Assembly: GCF_037975245.1 (NCBI RefSeq)
Contig: NC_092563.1
Coordinates: 24,026,960 to 24,090,959, forward strand
DNA from: Apostichopus japonicus
Taxonomy: Eukaryota; Echinodermata; Holothuroidea; Aspidochirotida; Stichopodidae
DNA: 64,000 nucleotides
Direction: 5' to 3'
Shown: one piece after another, positions 50,664-61,500 of the stretch
How positions within the stretch are numbered: the stretch's first letter is position 1
Layout of the letters: each line of letters starts with the position of its first letter
The notes under the pieces: model-generated
The model's input: only the letters and a program-made list of their open reading frames with translations
The model's database searches: none
Told to the model about the DNA's origin: nothing
Made by a program: the position numbers and the translations under genes

Positions 50664-52533
50664 TTTGTAGTTTCCTGTTGAGGGTTTGACACATTCCCAA
50701 AGATAAATTAAATCATCTGCAGTACCTTTAGTTCTTTGTTTACTAGAACCTTGTAGGAATGGTAAAAAATAAATTAAAGCAAGTAAAATTAAACACTTGT
50801 AAGCAACAGATACCTTAACAAATTTACATTATGTATTTGTACACAATGCTGATGTTTGTCAATGGTCCGAGAAGACACAGCTCTCATTAGACAACCAGAA
50901 CTATAGATCTCTTACAGTCCATCCAAGGGTATGCATTAGAGTTGTGCGGTAGTGCAAATTTCACACAACCGGTAGTGTGGCAACATGAATCCTGGTATCG
51001 TAACAACAACTGGGATTTTCCTCAACTTTTCATCTATGATTCAAAGCACTTAGTTACGAGACTGTCTATGTCATACATTCAATATGCATAGCCTAGGCTA
51101 TGTACATACTCTTACACGCACGGTTATAAGAAAAAAAAGAACACGCTATATTGGGCCTTTGCTTTTTAACATACACTTTCCAAAGGAAAAGCACAAACCT
51201 TGAAAAGAAGCAACCCACACCATCCTTCATTCATACTCGACGTATGGTATTAGATTCGTTCGCACATGGATTAAACTTGTAATCCATACTCAAACAGAAA
51301 TTGGGGGTTCCCCACTATTCCATGATAGTGGAATGGGCCAACCTTCAAGTTCAAAAGTTCACAATGAAAAGTTTTCAACTATCAACACGTGTTTGGTACT
51401 TTCAGACAAGAAGGATGTAACATAGTGTCTATGTAATTAATTATAAACTACATACATGAGAATAGTACAGATATATTTATATCGTTAATCAGCTGTAGTT
51501 TTCTCCCCAAATATACTTTCAATACGTACAATATCCATTTTTCGTACAAAAGTCCTTAAAACTTAAAAAGTAGCCAAAGACGACTATAAATGACATCGTG
51601 GAACCCCCCCCCCCCCCCCCCGCATTAATAAACAGCATCAAATCTCAAGAACCGTACTGCACTGCGTGTACCAGTACCGTACCCTAGGCTAATAATATAC
51701 AGTCCCGGGCGAAGATGGATTTACACTGGATATACTCCCTGCGGTTTTGGCTCAAAATTTATGAAATTGTTATAATTATTATACCAAAATGAGGTGAAAT
51801 ACATATGGGTAAGATTTTGTACATATGAACCTTCACAATCATTGTTTGAAGGAAGTATAAATAACAAAAATTTCAGAATAACTTTGAGGTCCCTCAACAT
51901 GCTGAGCCCAAGTAACGTTAGATATTATATTTGGTGTAGCATAGGTCCAAATTACTACGTGTAAAGTTGATTCGTTAATATATAGGTCTAGGCCAGTACG
52001 TAAATTGATCAGATATTATTCAAACTAAGAACACAGAAACCAGAAATAAACTTGTTTTCTTTTCTTTATTTAAAATAGTTACACGTAGATATTTTTATTG
52101 TGTCCGTGATTCCCAGGAATGATACCGAAACGTATGTAATAACTGGTTGTTTTCCCACTACTGGTAGTATTTACACATTGCACTAATCGGGACTAGTCAA
52201 TACTGGGATCGGGATACCGGGATTCACTTGACTACCGGGATCCCGCACAACGTTACTTTGTAATTTCCTGTTGAGGGTTTGACAAATTCCCAAAGATAAA
52301 TACAATCATCTGCAGTACCTTTAGTTCTTTGTTTGCTAGAACCTTGTAGGAGTGGTAACAAATAAATTAAAGCAAGTAAAATGAAACACTTTGTAAGCAA
52401 ACAGATACCTTAACAAATTTTCATGATGTATTTGTACACAATGCCGATGTTTGAGGTTTGTCAATGATCGGAGAAGACACAGCTCTCATTAAACAACCAG
52501 AACCATCTCTTACAGTCGATCCAATGGTATGCA
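50664..52533. mobile_element. 1.3-kb insert between 272-277-bp direct repeats
   Basis: Segments 50664-50935 and 52257-52533 are close direct copies (TTTCCTGTTGAGGGTTTGAC through GGTATGCA). Both can be read as starting TG and ending CA, like LTRs. The DNA between has imperfect inverted ends, TAGAGTTGTGCGG (50937-50949) and CCGCACAACGTTA (52243-52255), matching 11 of 13, like an hAT-type transposon. It contains a C18 tract and no coding frame. It may be a small LTR-type element or a DNA transposon caught in a tandem duplication. Confidence 0.55.
51604..51621. repeat. C18 homopolymer, longest of about 18 poly(G)/poly(C) tracts
   Basis: Runs of nine or more G or C also occur at 810, 4408, 4653, 9099, 11476, 20406, 22000, 22120, 34084, 42136, 44526, 44719, 45116, 53670, 56218, 56872 and 60628 (start positions). 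Both strands are represented. Confidence 0.95.
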
Positions 52534-53375
52534 CTGTTAACAGCACTCCCCTCTAGTACCATCTTGCACTAATTGACATTGTTGAAAAATCTACAGTTCT
52601 GTTCACACGATCTTAAAAGAATTTTCTGGTGACAATAAAATGTGAAACTTTTATTAAAAAGAAAAATATTCCACACCTCTAGTTGAAAACCCCATGTCAA
52701 TATCTTGGCCCTAACTCCAGATATAGTTGATTGAATGGAACCTATTTTGACTGGTTAAACCTTCCACTACAAAACTTTCAACCTTCAACTACTATGAAGT
52801 GGCATCACTGTGAGGGTGAGTGATGTCATCTGCAAATGCTCTTCTAAAGCTTTACTTCAATAGTCTACAGTAATCTTCTTGTTGATTCCTCTTCTTGAAG
52901 CCTGCTACATTTATAATGTTTGCTTAGCTGTCAAAGTTCTCCATACTTAGAATTTCATCAAAACGTATCTTTTTTTGTAGAAATATTCTTTTCCTCGGTG
53001 GAAAAACGATCAACAAATTCTAATAAAAACCCAGACATTTTCAACTCAATTGCCCTGATGACATCATCAATCCAGCAGTTGCCAGATGCTCTTGCAAAAT
53101 ATCACAAAAGATGAGAAATGAATATCTTAGTGATGCAAAATGCAATGAAGATGTGGTTTTTGCCTAAAGATACATACAATTTTCAGCAATTTTGTTATTT
53201 AAGCAATCAATTTCAGCCACCAGAAAATCCTTTTAAAAGAAAGTTCAAGAACAGCCAATAAATCAGCCTTGTTACATTATGTAAAATGATCAGCTGGAAG
53301 ACATTGTATCATCACAACTGTTACAGCAGGATGATCTAGACATGTTTTCATGCTGTTTGGTCTCATCGAATGTTT

Positions 53376-53522
53376 TCATCGAACTTGGTACTTTAGTTTG
53401 TTTTGTTTGAAAGCCAAATGAGAGGTTACAGTATGTCCAGGCTTTATATATCTGGGGAGGTCACATCCGACGGTCACTTTCGCACTGCAGTTACGGATCT
53501 GATAAATCGTTAATAACTCTAA
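53376..53522 (-). CDS. Candidate terminal exon of an unidentified minus-strand gene
   Basis: A GACTTTCAG acceptor opens a phase-0 frame LELLTIYQIRNCSAKVTVGC, continuing DLPRYIKPGHTVTSHLAFKQ and ending KYQVR and TGA. Phase 0 matches the donor of the exon candidate at 54427-54595, so the two can join. The peptide looks beta-rich. I do not recognise the family. Confidence 0.45.
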   Translation of the reverse strand, partial: LELLTIYQIRNCSAKVTVGCDLPRYIKPGHTVTSHLAFKQNKLKYQVR

Positions 53523-54426
53523 CTGAAAGTCGTCAATGAAAGTACAAGTTATTTTCATGTACAGTAGCTCCAACAAGTAAAGTTCTTGAGATTACACACA
53601 AAACTCTCTGTTTTGAAAGTCTAGGTAATTCTAATAGCCATGAATGTTTATATGGCTGAAGGGTGGGTTGGGGGGGGGGTGGGTGAGGTATTGACTAGTT
53701 GGCAATAGCATGCATGCATAGTCTAAACAGCTGCTTGGCAGTTTTCTGTACCTTCATACAGTATATGTGTTCACATATATTGGGTAAGACAGAAATTCCT
53801 ACAAAATTGGCAAAACAAACAAACCGGTTCCTGCATTTAACAAACTGTAATAAGGTATCCATTTAAATTTACCTTTCTGCACAATCTTCTTAATTATTGA
53901 AATTAAGTTATGGTTAGAGTCCCATGAAAACCGAATACAAGATGTTGGCTTGACATGAAGAACAGTATATCAACCTCAAAGCTCCTTCGTTGATTAATTG
54001 TGGCCCACTCCTTTTGGCACTATATTCAACTTCTCAAGACTGGTAGGGTACCAAATATTGAACACATTCAACTCCTTAAGTTCAATCAAATCACACCAGG
54101 GTCAACTATGCAAGATATAAACATGAGAAATGCAAATTAAAGTAAGTCCCGATAAACTTAAAAACAACTTTCCACTAAGCCTTTTTGGACACAAACTTGT
54201 CTGCATTTGTAATTAATGTTGAAGACCTAGCTAATTAAGTATCCCTGTCGACTTGACAAAATGGCTCATAATTAGGTTAAGATGGTGCAAAGTTACACTT
54301 TACCTTGCTCTTTTTCCTGTCTCGGAATACACCCTCGGTCTACGGTGTCTAGATTACCTGGTAACCTTTTCACCTCACACACATACACATAGTGAGCACT
54401 GAGCTGTCACCTCTGGTCAATCTTAC

Positions 54427-54595
54427 CTCCTCATGCCCAATGCGAACTACAGCTTGTAATTGTGAATAAAGTTGCAGAGGGGCAAAAACACTCACAGGTG
54501 GTGACTCTGACATCAGAGCTGCTAATGGTGACTCACTGTTAGGCAACTTAGGCCCTGGTGATGGACTCTCATCATGAAATGAGGGATTCCTCACT
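54427..54595 (-). CDS. Candidate internal exon of an unidentified minus-strand gene
   Basis: A TAGTCTTCACAG acceptor and a strong GAGGAG|GTAAGA donor bound 169 nt that stay open. The first half is Ser-Pro-rich (ESPSPGPKLPNSESP) and the second half reads FAPLQLYSQLQAVVRIGHEE, which has protein-like composition. The exon needs two bases from an upstream exon and joins the 53376-53522 candidate in phase. The intron just downstream contains a copy of the dispersed 16.2-kb repeat family. Confidence 0.5.
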
Positions 54596-54902
54596 CTGTG
54601 AAGACTATAGAGTGACTCTATACATTTTCTATGGACTTCAATTTCACTTTCATCAGACCATGGGAGAAGAAAACAATCGACATTGCATCATCATCGTATA
54701 TTCAAGTTAAATACTTTCAGTACGAAGGACCCACCAAGACCCCTCTTCAGTTTAATTCCTACAGACACAATTTTTGTATATATTTGTATATATATATTTT
54801 TATATAATACCCTGGCAACAGGCTATGGTACAAAAAAGAACATTAGCAATTTAAAGTTTTGCAATAACCGTATCAGTTGTAACAAACAAGCTACAATGAA
54901 TA

Positions 54903-55529
54903 TTATTTAGTAGTTATTACTAAGTAATCTGATTGCATACGGTATATTTGACTAAGCCTAGGTACAATTTCTGTGTGGGTGTGTTCTCTTGGAAAGGGCC
55001 AACTTGGGTTTGAATTTGTGTTTACATCTTTGTGCATTGGTTTGTTGAAGTTCAAGGTAAAATTGTTTAAATGACTGTTGCAAATGCATGTCAGGTCATG
55101 TTGTAAATGCTGAGTAACACCCCTCTTGTAGTTGCAGATAACATTTGATTGCACTAAATGTGATGGAGCTTTGATTACCATGTGATACAACTTAAGCTGT
55201 GTAGGTGTAAACTTGCCCACACATAGACAGTTTGAAAATTCATAAAGTAATGACTTTGAGGTCTGTACTCTGTTACCAGAATTTGATAATTGTTCTTGTA
55301 ACGAGCGCTGGAATTTCAGTGTAGTCTTTGCAACATACTTAAGTAACTCTAGGTATGAACAGCTGATTAGTTTTGGTAGTTTTTGTGCAGTAGGACTTTT
55401 GAATTCAAATATAAAGATGGATAAGTGAAACAAGTGTGTACCAATACGATAACATGTAAGACAAACTACAAAACAATATACAGGCATAATGGTTGACATG
55501 GCACAATACTTAAGAACACCACATTCAAA
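54903..55529 (-). CDS. Long open exon candidate, 208 codons, unidentified
   Basis: The frame is open from an ATTATTTTAG acceptor through 208 codons to TAA, with an internal ATG at 55499 (198 aa). In this AT-rich DNA an open frame this long is very unlikely by chance: about 7 percent of codons would be stops. The peptide contains SPTAQKLPKLISCSYLELLK and FTPTQLKLYHMVIKAPSHL. No known domain is recognised. I found no donor whose phase fits the exon at 54595, so it could be a separate gene, a large exon with a missed donor, or mobile-element coding sequence. Confidence 0.4.
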   Translation of the reverse strand, partial: FECGVLKYCAMSTIMPVYCFVVCLTCYRIGTHLFHLSIFIFEFKSPTAQKLPKLISCSYLELLKYVAKTTLKFQRSLQEQLSNSGNRVQTSKSLLYEFSNCLCVGKFTPTQLKLYHMVIKAPSHLVQSNVICNYKRGVTQHLQHDLTCICNSHLNNFTLNFNKPMHKDVNTNSNPSWPFPREHTHTEIVPRLSQIYRMQSDYLVITTK

Positions 55530-56364
55530 CTAAAATAATGAATACATAATTGGAAAATGTAAGACCATACAAAAAAACTCAAGACATGGTGGTTCATACC
55601 ACATGGAAGAAAAGAAAAGGGGAAAAATCACTAATATTGCTCTCAACATAAATTACAGTAAGTTTTTTGAATGCAGTTGTTATTTAGGCTAAGCAAGAAT
55701 CCCAGGTTGTACAGTTCTATAGCAATAGAACAGTGTGCTTCTTTTGGGTCTTCAAAAACGACACTACCCGTAGGAATCAATCGCTTAGTGTAACTCTTTG
55801 GATGCCATTACGATATAACATACTGTTAACCATACTCTCACTCCCTTGGATGTTGAAACAGGGAACCGCTCCCTGACCTAACACAATAATATCATTAGGT
55901 CTAGTAAGTAATACAAAATACCTCAGAAGGATTAGATTAATTCTCATAAAGTATGGCAGTATCAACTGAGAGTGATGAATGACTAGGCAAGCCTGTAGGG
56001 GTTTGATAGTTTAATTACAAAATTTACCAGAAATAAATCTTAAGTATTAATAACATTGTGCTGTAGTTCCACACTAGAAAAATAAGTAAAAAATATTTGT
56101 AGGTATATTATGCAAAATTTATTCCTAAGGCATTCTTATATTGTACACAAATGAAATGTGTCCACAGTAGCGTCAGTTGAACCAACCACAACCAACCACT
56201 AGCTCGAACAAGGTCGAGGGGGGGGGGTGGGAGAAATGGGTATGCAGCACTGTATCCAATCGTTGGCGCGTTTAGCGATTCTCGAAGCCGGTCTATAACT
56301 CCATCGTCGTATCAAACAGCCAAAATCTTGTAACACACTGGAATGCCGCCCCCCAATCCGAAAG

Positions 56365-56532
56365 TTAAAAGGTAATTGGTATGACTATTTTCGAAACGTT
56401 GATTGCATTCGGCTTTTGCTTGTAAACCAAGATTGGATCCTCATGGACGCATAACAGACGAAAATGGGAAGTTACTCCCGAGGCCTTGGACATGCGGGGA
56501 TCCTCGACAAAAAGAGAACAATTCAAAACCAC
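56365..56532 (-). CDS. Candidate exon of an unidentified minus-strand gene
   Basis: A TTTTTTTTCAAG acceptor leads into a phase-0 frame VVLNCSLFVEDPRMSKASG, continuing HFRLLCVHEDPILVYKQK and ending IVIPITF and TAA. Phase 0 matches the donor of the 42-nt exon candidate just upstream. A weaker GGGA|GTAACT donor inside would give a shorter internal exon. An open frame on the opposite strand overlaps it. Confidence 0.4.
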   Translation of the reverse strand: MVLNCSLFVEDPRMSKASGVTSHFRLLCVHEDPILVYKQKPNAINVSKIVIPITF

Positions 56533-56823
56533 CTTGAAAAAAAATGGTGTTAAAGTCAAACATATGACATTACAGTACAAGCAACTACGGCGTTTTCAGT
56601 CAGTCAATTCGATGCTGGAAGAAAATACACAATCGGATCCGTCTGAAGTGCTACAGAGTTCATTTACCTCTGTACTTTATTGTTGACATTACATGCGGAT
56701 TGTTCACCTAGCGTTTGGCTTTGAGTCGAAATTAGTACTTTTAATAAAGACTTCATGGAGAACTACAGTATACTTCAAAGGATACAAGGACTGATATTTG
56801 AAGATGTTACCTGTATTACTTAC

Positions 56824-56865
56824 CTTGGGACAACCTGGGTTATTTTGGCTGGAAATTGGAAGGGC
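56824..56865 (-). CDS. Candidate 42-nt microexon with poly(C) pyrimidine tract
   Basis: On the minus strand a run of 14 C followed by ACGCAG forms an acceptor, and CCCAAG|GTAAGT is a consensus donor. The 42 nt between encode ALPISSQNNPGCPK in phase 0-0, consistent with the exon candidates on either side. Confidence 0.4.
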
Positions 56866-57122
56866 CTGCGTGGGGGGGGGGGGGGTAGAATGAGATTGGT
56901 TGGTTCCAAACAGAAACTAGACATTTAGTAAATACAACTGTCTAACAGTAAGATGAAGTTGTTCACATTCCATTACTTATGTGATTCTCTCAAACCTATA
57001 ACCCTAAACAAGCACTCTTCCCTCTACTAAACCTGTTATATACTTATTGCGCGAAAGAATGTTTAATCCTGAATTCAATACATGGGTTGGTGGCGGCAGT
57101 TTACAACAGAAACTTACTGTAC

Positions 57123-57209
57123 CTTAGCAGCCAATTTATTCCGTGCCATTTCTCCTTCCGATATGACTGTTCCCCGCAACCAACCAATAATGTCATTGCA
57201 CCATCTTTT
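57123..57209 (-). CDS. Candidate exon of an unidentified minus-strand gene
   Basis: Between TTATTGTAG and AAG|GTACAG the frame reads KRWCNDIIGWLRG, then TVISEGEMARNKLAAK, in phase 0 at the donor. It joins in phase to the 42-nt exon candidate. The acceptor pyrimidine tract is poor, so the left border is uncertain. The family is not recognised. Confidence 0.35.
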
Positions 57210-58426
57210 CTACAATAACATATTGCAGAGGACATTTTGATGAATTCTTTGTGGGATCAGTTGTTAAATGTTATGTCGGTTAATATGATAAGCATATATC
57301 TTACGAGAAAGGAAAGTGTTGGACAATAGATTTAAACTTAAACAAGCGGACGAAGGTTAATGGATATTCATGTTAACTTTGAGGATGAAAAGTGAAGAGT
57401 TGAAGCAATTTTCAGCGCAATAACACTGCAGATTATACAGATGTTCTTTAAGGACTTGATCTTTAAAACGTAAGCATGCCCTCTATATGTGTGTATTTAA
57501 CGCCGAGATAGTCGCGTAGGTAACTGACAAGAAGTTTCAATTTCTTCAGTAAGTTTAGAAAAGTTCGCCGAATGTGGTTAGGCAGTACATATGTCTTGAT
57601 ACGCAAATAAAATGTCATTTTCCTTTGAGTGTAATGTAATATTCTAGAAACAGCGATTGAATGGTTGTTACATGATCATCTTACAGCTCAAAAGAACAAT
57701 ACATACAATTTTCAACATGTTCAATATTAAATTTCACCTCTCAAATCGCACTGATAGTTTGACCTTTGCGAGGTACCCGGGTATATGGGTAGTTGGGATT
57801 TCACAGAACCAGTAGACCTATTATAAAAATCATAATGATAAAACAGAGCCTGACAGTACAGGTGTGAAGTTACAGTACCAAATAATAACGGGGCGGAAGA
57901 TATTACACTGAGTTAATCAAGTGGTATGGTATTCACGGTGTCCACGCACTGTGTTAATGAGAGCACTGCTTTATTTGGAAATTGTTAGAGAAAGAAACGA
58001 CATAAAAATTCAATCGCAATAGTCTGAGAGATTTATGTATACTAAATATCGAATGTTGGTGTTGTTCAGTGTATCAATACACGTGGAACAATATTGAAAC
58101 TGTCAACTCAACAAGTTGTTTTTATCCAAACTAATTGTTTTTTTTTTTTATATATAGAAACCTGAGTTTATCTAGTGGACATAAACATAAATACATGATG
58201 ATATTATGAGCATAACCACAAGAAGCCTACGTGCTAAGGTAAATGATGATATCAATGGCGTTGTTTTTATCGAGACTGCACCGACTTGTGTTTGTCATGG
58301 TTCCAAACGGATTTCAAAGGCCGTAATGTATGATATTGATACACACACACACACACAAAATGGGCTACGTCAAATTGTATATGCCATCAGTACTGAACTT
58401 TGTCAGCGGACAACCCAACATTGACT

Positions 58427-58554
58427 TTAGATCATCATAACGATGATTTGGCCGTTATTGAAAACATGACAACCACGTGCACCGGATATCAAATATTTAC
58501 AAGGTTTCAGAGAGAGATCCTTCGATAGAGTAATGACATGTATACAGTTATTGT
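58427..58554 (-). CDS. Candidate exon of an unidentified minus-strand gene
   Basis: A strong acceptor (GTTTTTCCCCTTTCGCTTAG) opens the frame DNNCIHVITLSKDLSLKPCK, then YLISGARGCHVFNNGQIIV, ending at TAA (58427). The hydrophobic alternation could be strands of a propeller-like fold. No convincing in-phase donor was identified, so the right end is uncertain. Confidence 0.3.
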
Positions 58555-61500
58555 CTAAGCGAAAGGGGAAAAACAAAGAGAATACCTCATTATGATAACA
58601 GAGAGAAAGAGAGAGACGTGCATCGTTGGTATGAAGACAACCATGTAGTTTCGTTTTTACAGACAACCGGATCCCCACATCACGCGGCAGTTGTCTAAAT
58701 TATTTATATGTGTTCCTATTTCTCAAATTAAGTAGTACTTGCCACAAATATTACCAATATACAACGTTAGCTTATGTGTAACCTGAATTTTCCATACTTT
58801 TCAAAAGCGTCATTGAAAGACAGAATACTTCTTTTTTCGTTTGATTTTGTCATCGGTGTGGTATGATTATCATTCATGAGTCTTAGAGGGGAACTCAACT
58901 CTTATGGTTACTTTACAACGCATGCAATGCCCCGTGTGTCGGCCCTCGGTTTCATCATGTAGGATTGCCACTTGTAGTAAACTATTAATTGTGAATGGGT
59001 CAAGGAATGTGGTCACGGAATTAGTGAATCTCAGGTTATAGTGTTGTAACTTACATTGGCATAGAACCTAAATATATACCGACACTGTAATGTACAAAAC
59101 TTGAACTAAATTTACTGCATGTTAATAAAAACTGTAATTAGGCTTAGTTCCTCAGATCATGGCGCTACTTGGTAGTAACGTCATGTTTAAATTAAGACCT
59201 TGGTGACTGCTTGTGATTATCATAGCACCAACATTTTAGATCCACAACTGAAGAAAGTGCAGGAATTGGTGTTCTCCTGGCATAGCCTGGCAGCTAAACA
59301 ACACGAAGGCATATATACATGCATGAACAGAGAGCAAAGTGACATTAGCTAGCCTATATGATGTATCGTCTGTTCACGGATTTGGGAAGGAAGATCGATG
59401 GGGTTTATAGTCCATATCTATTCCATTTTTTGCATTTTTTTCACCTGAGTGTTGAAGGGAAAAGGAAGTACATGGTTGTCAGTTTTTCACCTGTAACTTT
59501 GTACCCACTTACAGCTGTGTCTTAATATAGTTCATTGTTTGCGTGACGTAATAACTAACACTTCAGTGCTGTGATCAAAGGGAGTACATTCTTCTCTCGC
59601 TCTCTCCTATATAATTTATGTGGGCAAAAATAACGTACAGAATCAATATAGAGGTGATAGAAATGGAACATTCTGGCGCATCCACGTAACGGTTATTTCT
59701 AAAGTTATGTAGCTGTTATCGATGAATGTATAACAAGAAGGTTTGATTCATACTTTGTATGTTGTGTTGACATTAATAATGGATATCGGCAGCACCATTT
59801 TTATGTCGGAAAGCCGTGCTATATGGTCTTTACACTACATTTTTGGTTCTGTTTATCCTACGCGGCCTACAGTAGCTCCATTAGCGGAGGAGAGGTACTC
59901 GCCGGGTCAGGCTTGTGGCAGAGGTTGTTCGTCCCCCACACTAATACCGTTAAAGCAAGCACAGATATCATGTGAACAACACGAATATTTGAACCAAGAA
60001 TACATCGTAAAACATAGTTTACGCACTAAATTCGACGAAAACGAAAGCCATAACGTAGTAAGAGTTAGAAACTGCAATGAATGCGGTTTAGTAATCGGAA
60101 AGCCTTACATATGACCGATGGAAAAATTGTGGAAAATTTGACCTCTCTCAATAAGGGGCTTTTCGGATGTCTTTTCCTTCGTCATGGTTCTTTAAGTGTA
60201 TGAAATTAATGTTGCCATTATGTAGGCCTATGGAGCAATAAACTCGCATGTTCTTTGGCGGTGCAATCGGAGGCATTCATCTAGGGGGAGGGGAGGGGGA
60301 CGTTGCCTTGAGTAGCTTTTTGGTAGCTTGTTCTATTTTCTTTTAGAGTGCCGCCTATACTCTCAAACCGATTTGTTTTCAAGAATCACAGTCTGCACGA
60401 TCATCCATAACCTTAAGATTTTCTTCCAGTTTTACTAGAAAACCCCTTTGCTCATTTAGACGCTTTAAACAATGAATATGTGAGATAAGTCGCTGTATAC
60501 CCGAGTATTCAAACTGATATGTGTAGTTAATATTGGGAAAATGTTGGACATAAATACTTCCAAATTTACAAAATATAACACCACACCAAGTAATCCCTTA
60601 ATCACACACAAATTTCTCAAATGTGATGGGGGGGGGGGGCATCCTCCCCGCAAGCAATCGTGTCGCAACAATCGCCACTGGAGGTTCACCAAGATGATCA
60701 AAGGTGAAAACTGGAGTCTCCAAGCTAAACATAAGTAAAGTGAACAACAACTAGAACTGCATTTGCCTGTAAATACGCAATATTGTAGTGCGTGTGGAGT
60801 GCTTGCAGTACTAGGAGGAACTTTGCGGTTGTGCGTGGTGTTATTTTTTGGGCGGACAGCACAACAGGTAGTAGAGTCATGCAGGTACTTACAAAGTGTG
60901 AGCGCCGTGACAGGCTCAAGAATATGTTAGCTACGCAGTTATAGCCTCTGAAACTACAAATGTACAGAGACTATATGCAACTTAAAGTTTCAACGTCCTG
61001 TCATGCAGGTATCGTTCACTTGGCCAGTTATGCCAATATTGTAGCGCGCACGCGCACTACAATAAAAAGGCTATACAGTTCTACACAATGCAGATTTATC
61101 CTTTGCATCACATTTAATGGTTCATTTATACCATCGATACTTCCGCAGTCATGTAAAAGTAACTATCTGGATACTTCTTGATAAGATCAAACCAACTCCA
61201 AAAGTGTTGTTCTCATAGCAATATATATTTAGAATATATCTTCCAGGAACAGATGATGAATTTGCCTGTGCCGTATTTTGAGATTTCTATCATCTATGTC
61301 TGCCAAAATTAGGTGTTGTAATTTATGTCTGTCAGAATTATATCTTATCGTCTATCCGTGACATTCGATAAGGCCTAATTTGTAACCATGTGGTAATTCC
61401 AAGTTATTTTGAAGTTTTGCAAAGATCATGAAAATACTGTTTATGAATTCGGTCATCGTTTCGGCATTCCATAATGCTTAATACTAAGGAAATGTCATTT

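Noticed and set aside
59743-60114. 123-codon plus-strand open frame, GC-richer than its surroundings
   Set aside because: It has no signal peptide, recognised domain or splice support, and frames of about 120 codons are expected by chance in 64 kb of six-frame sequence.
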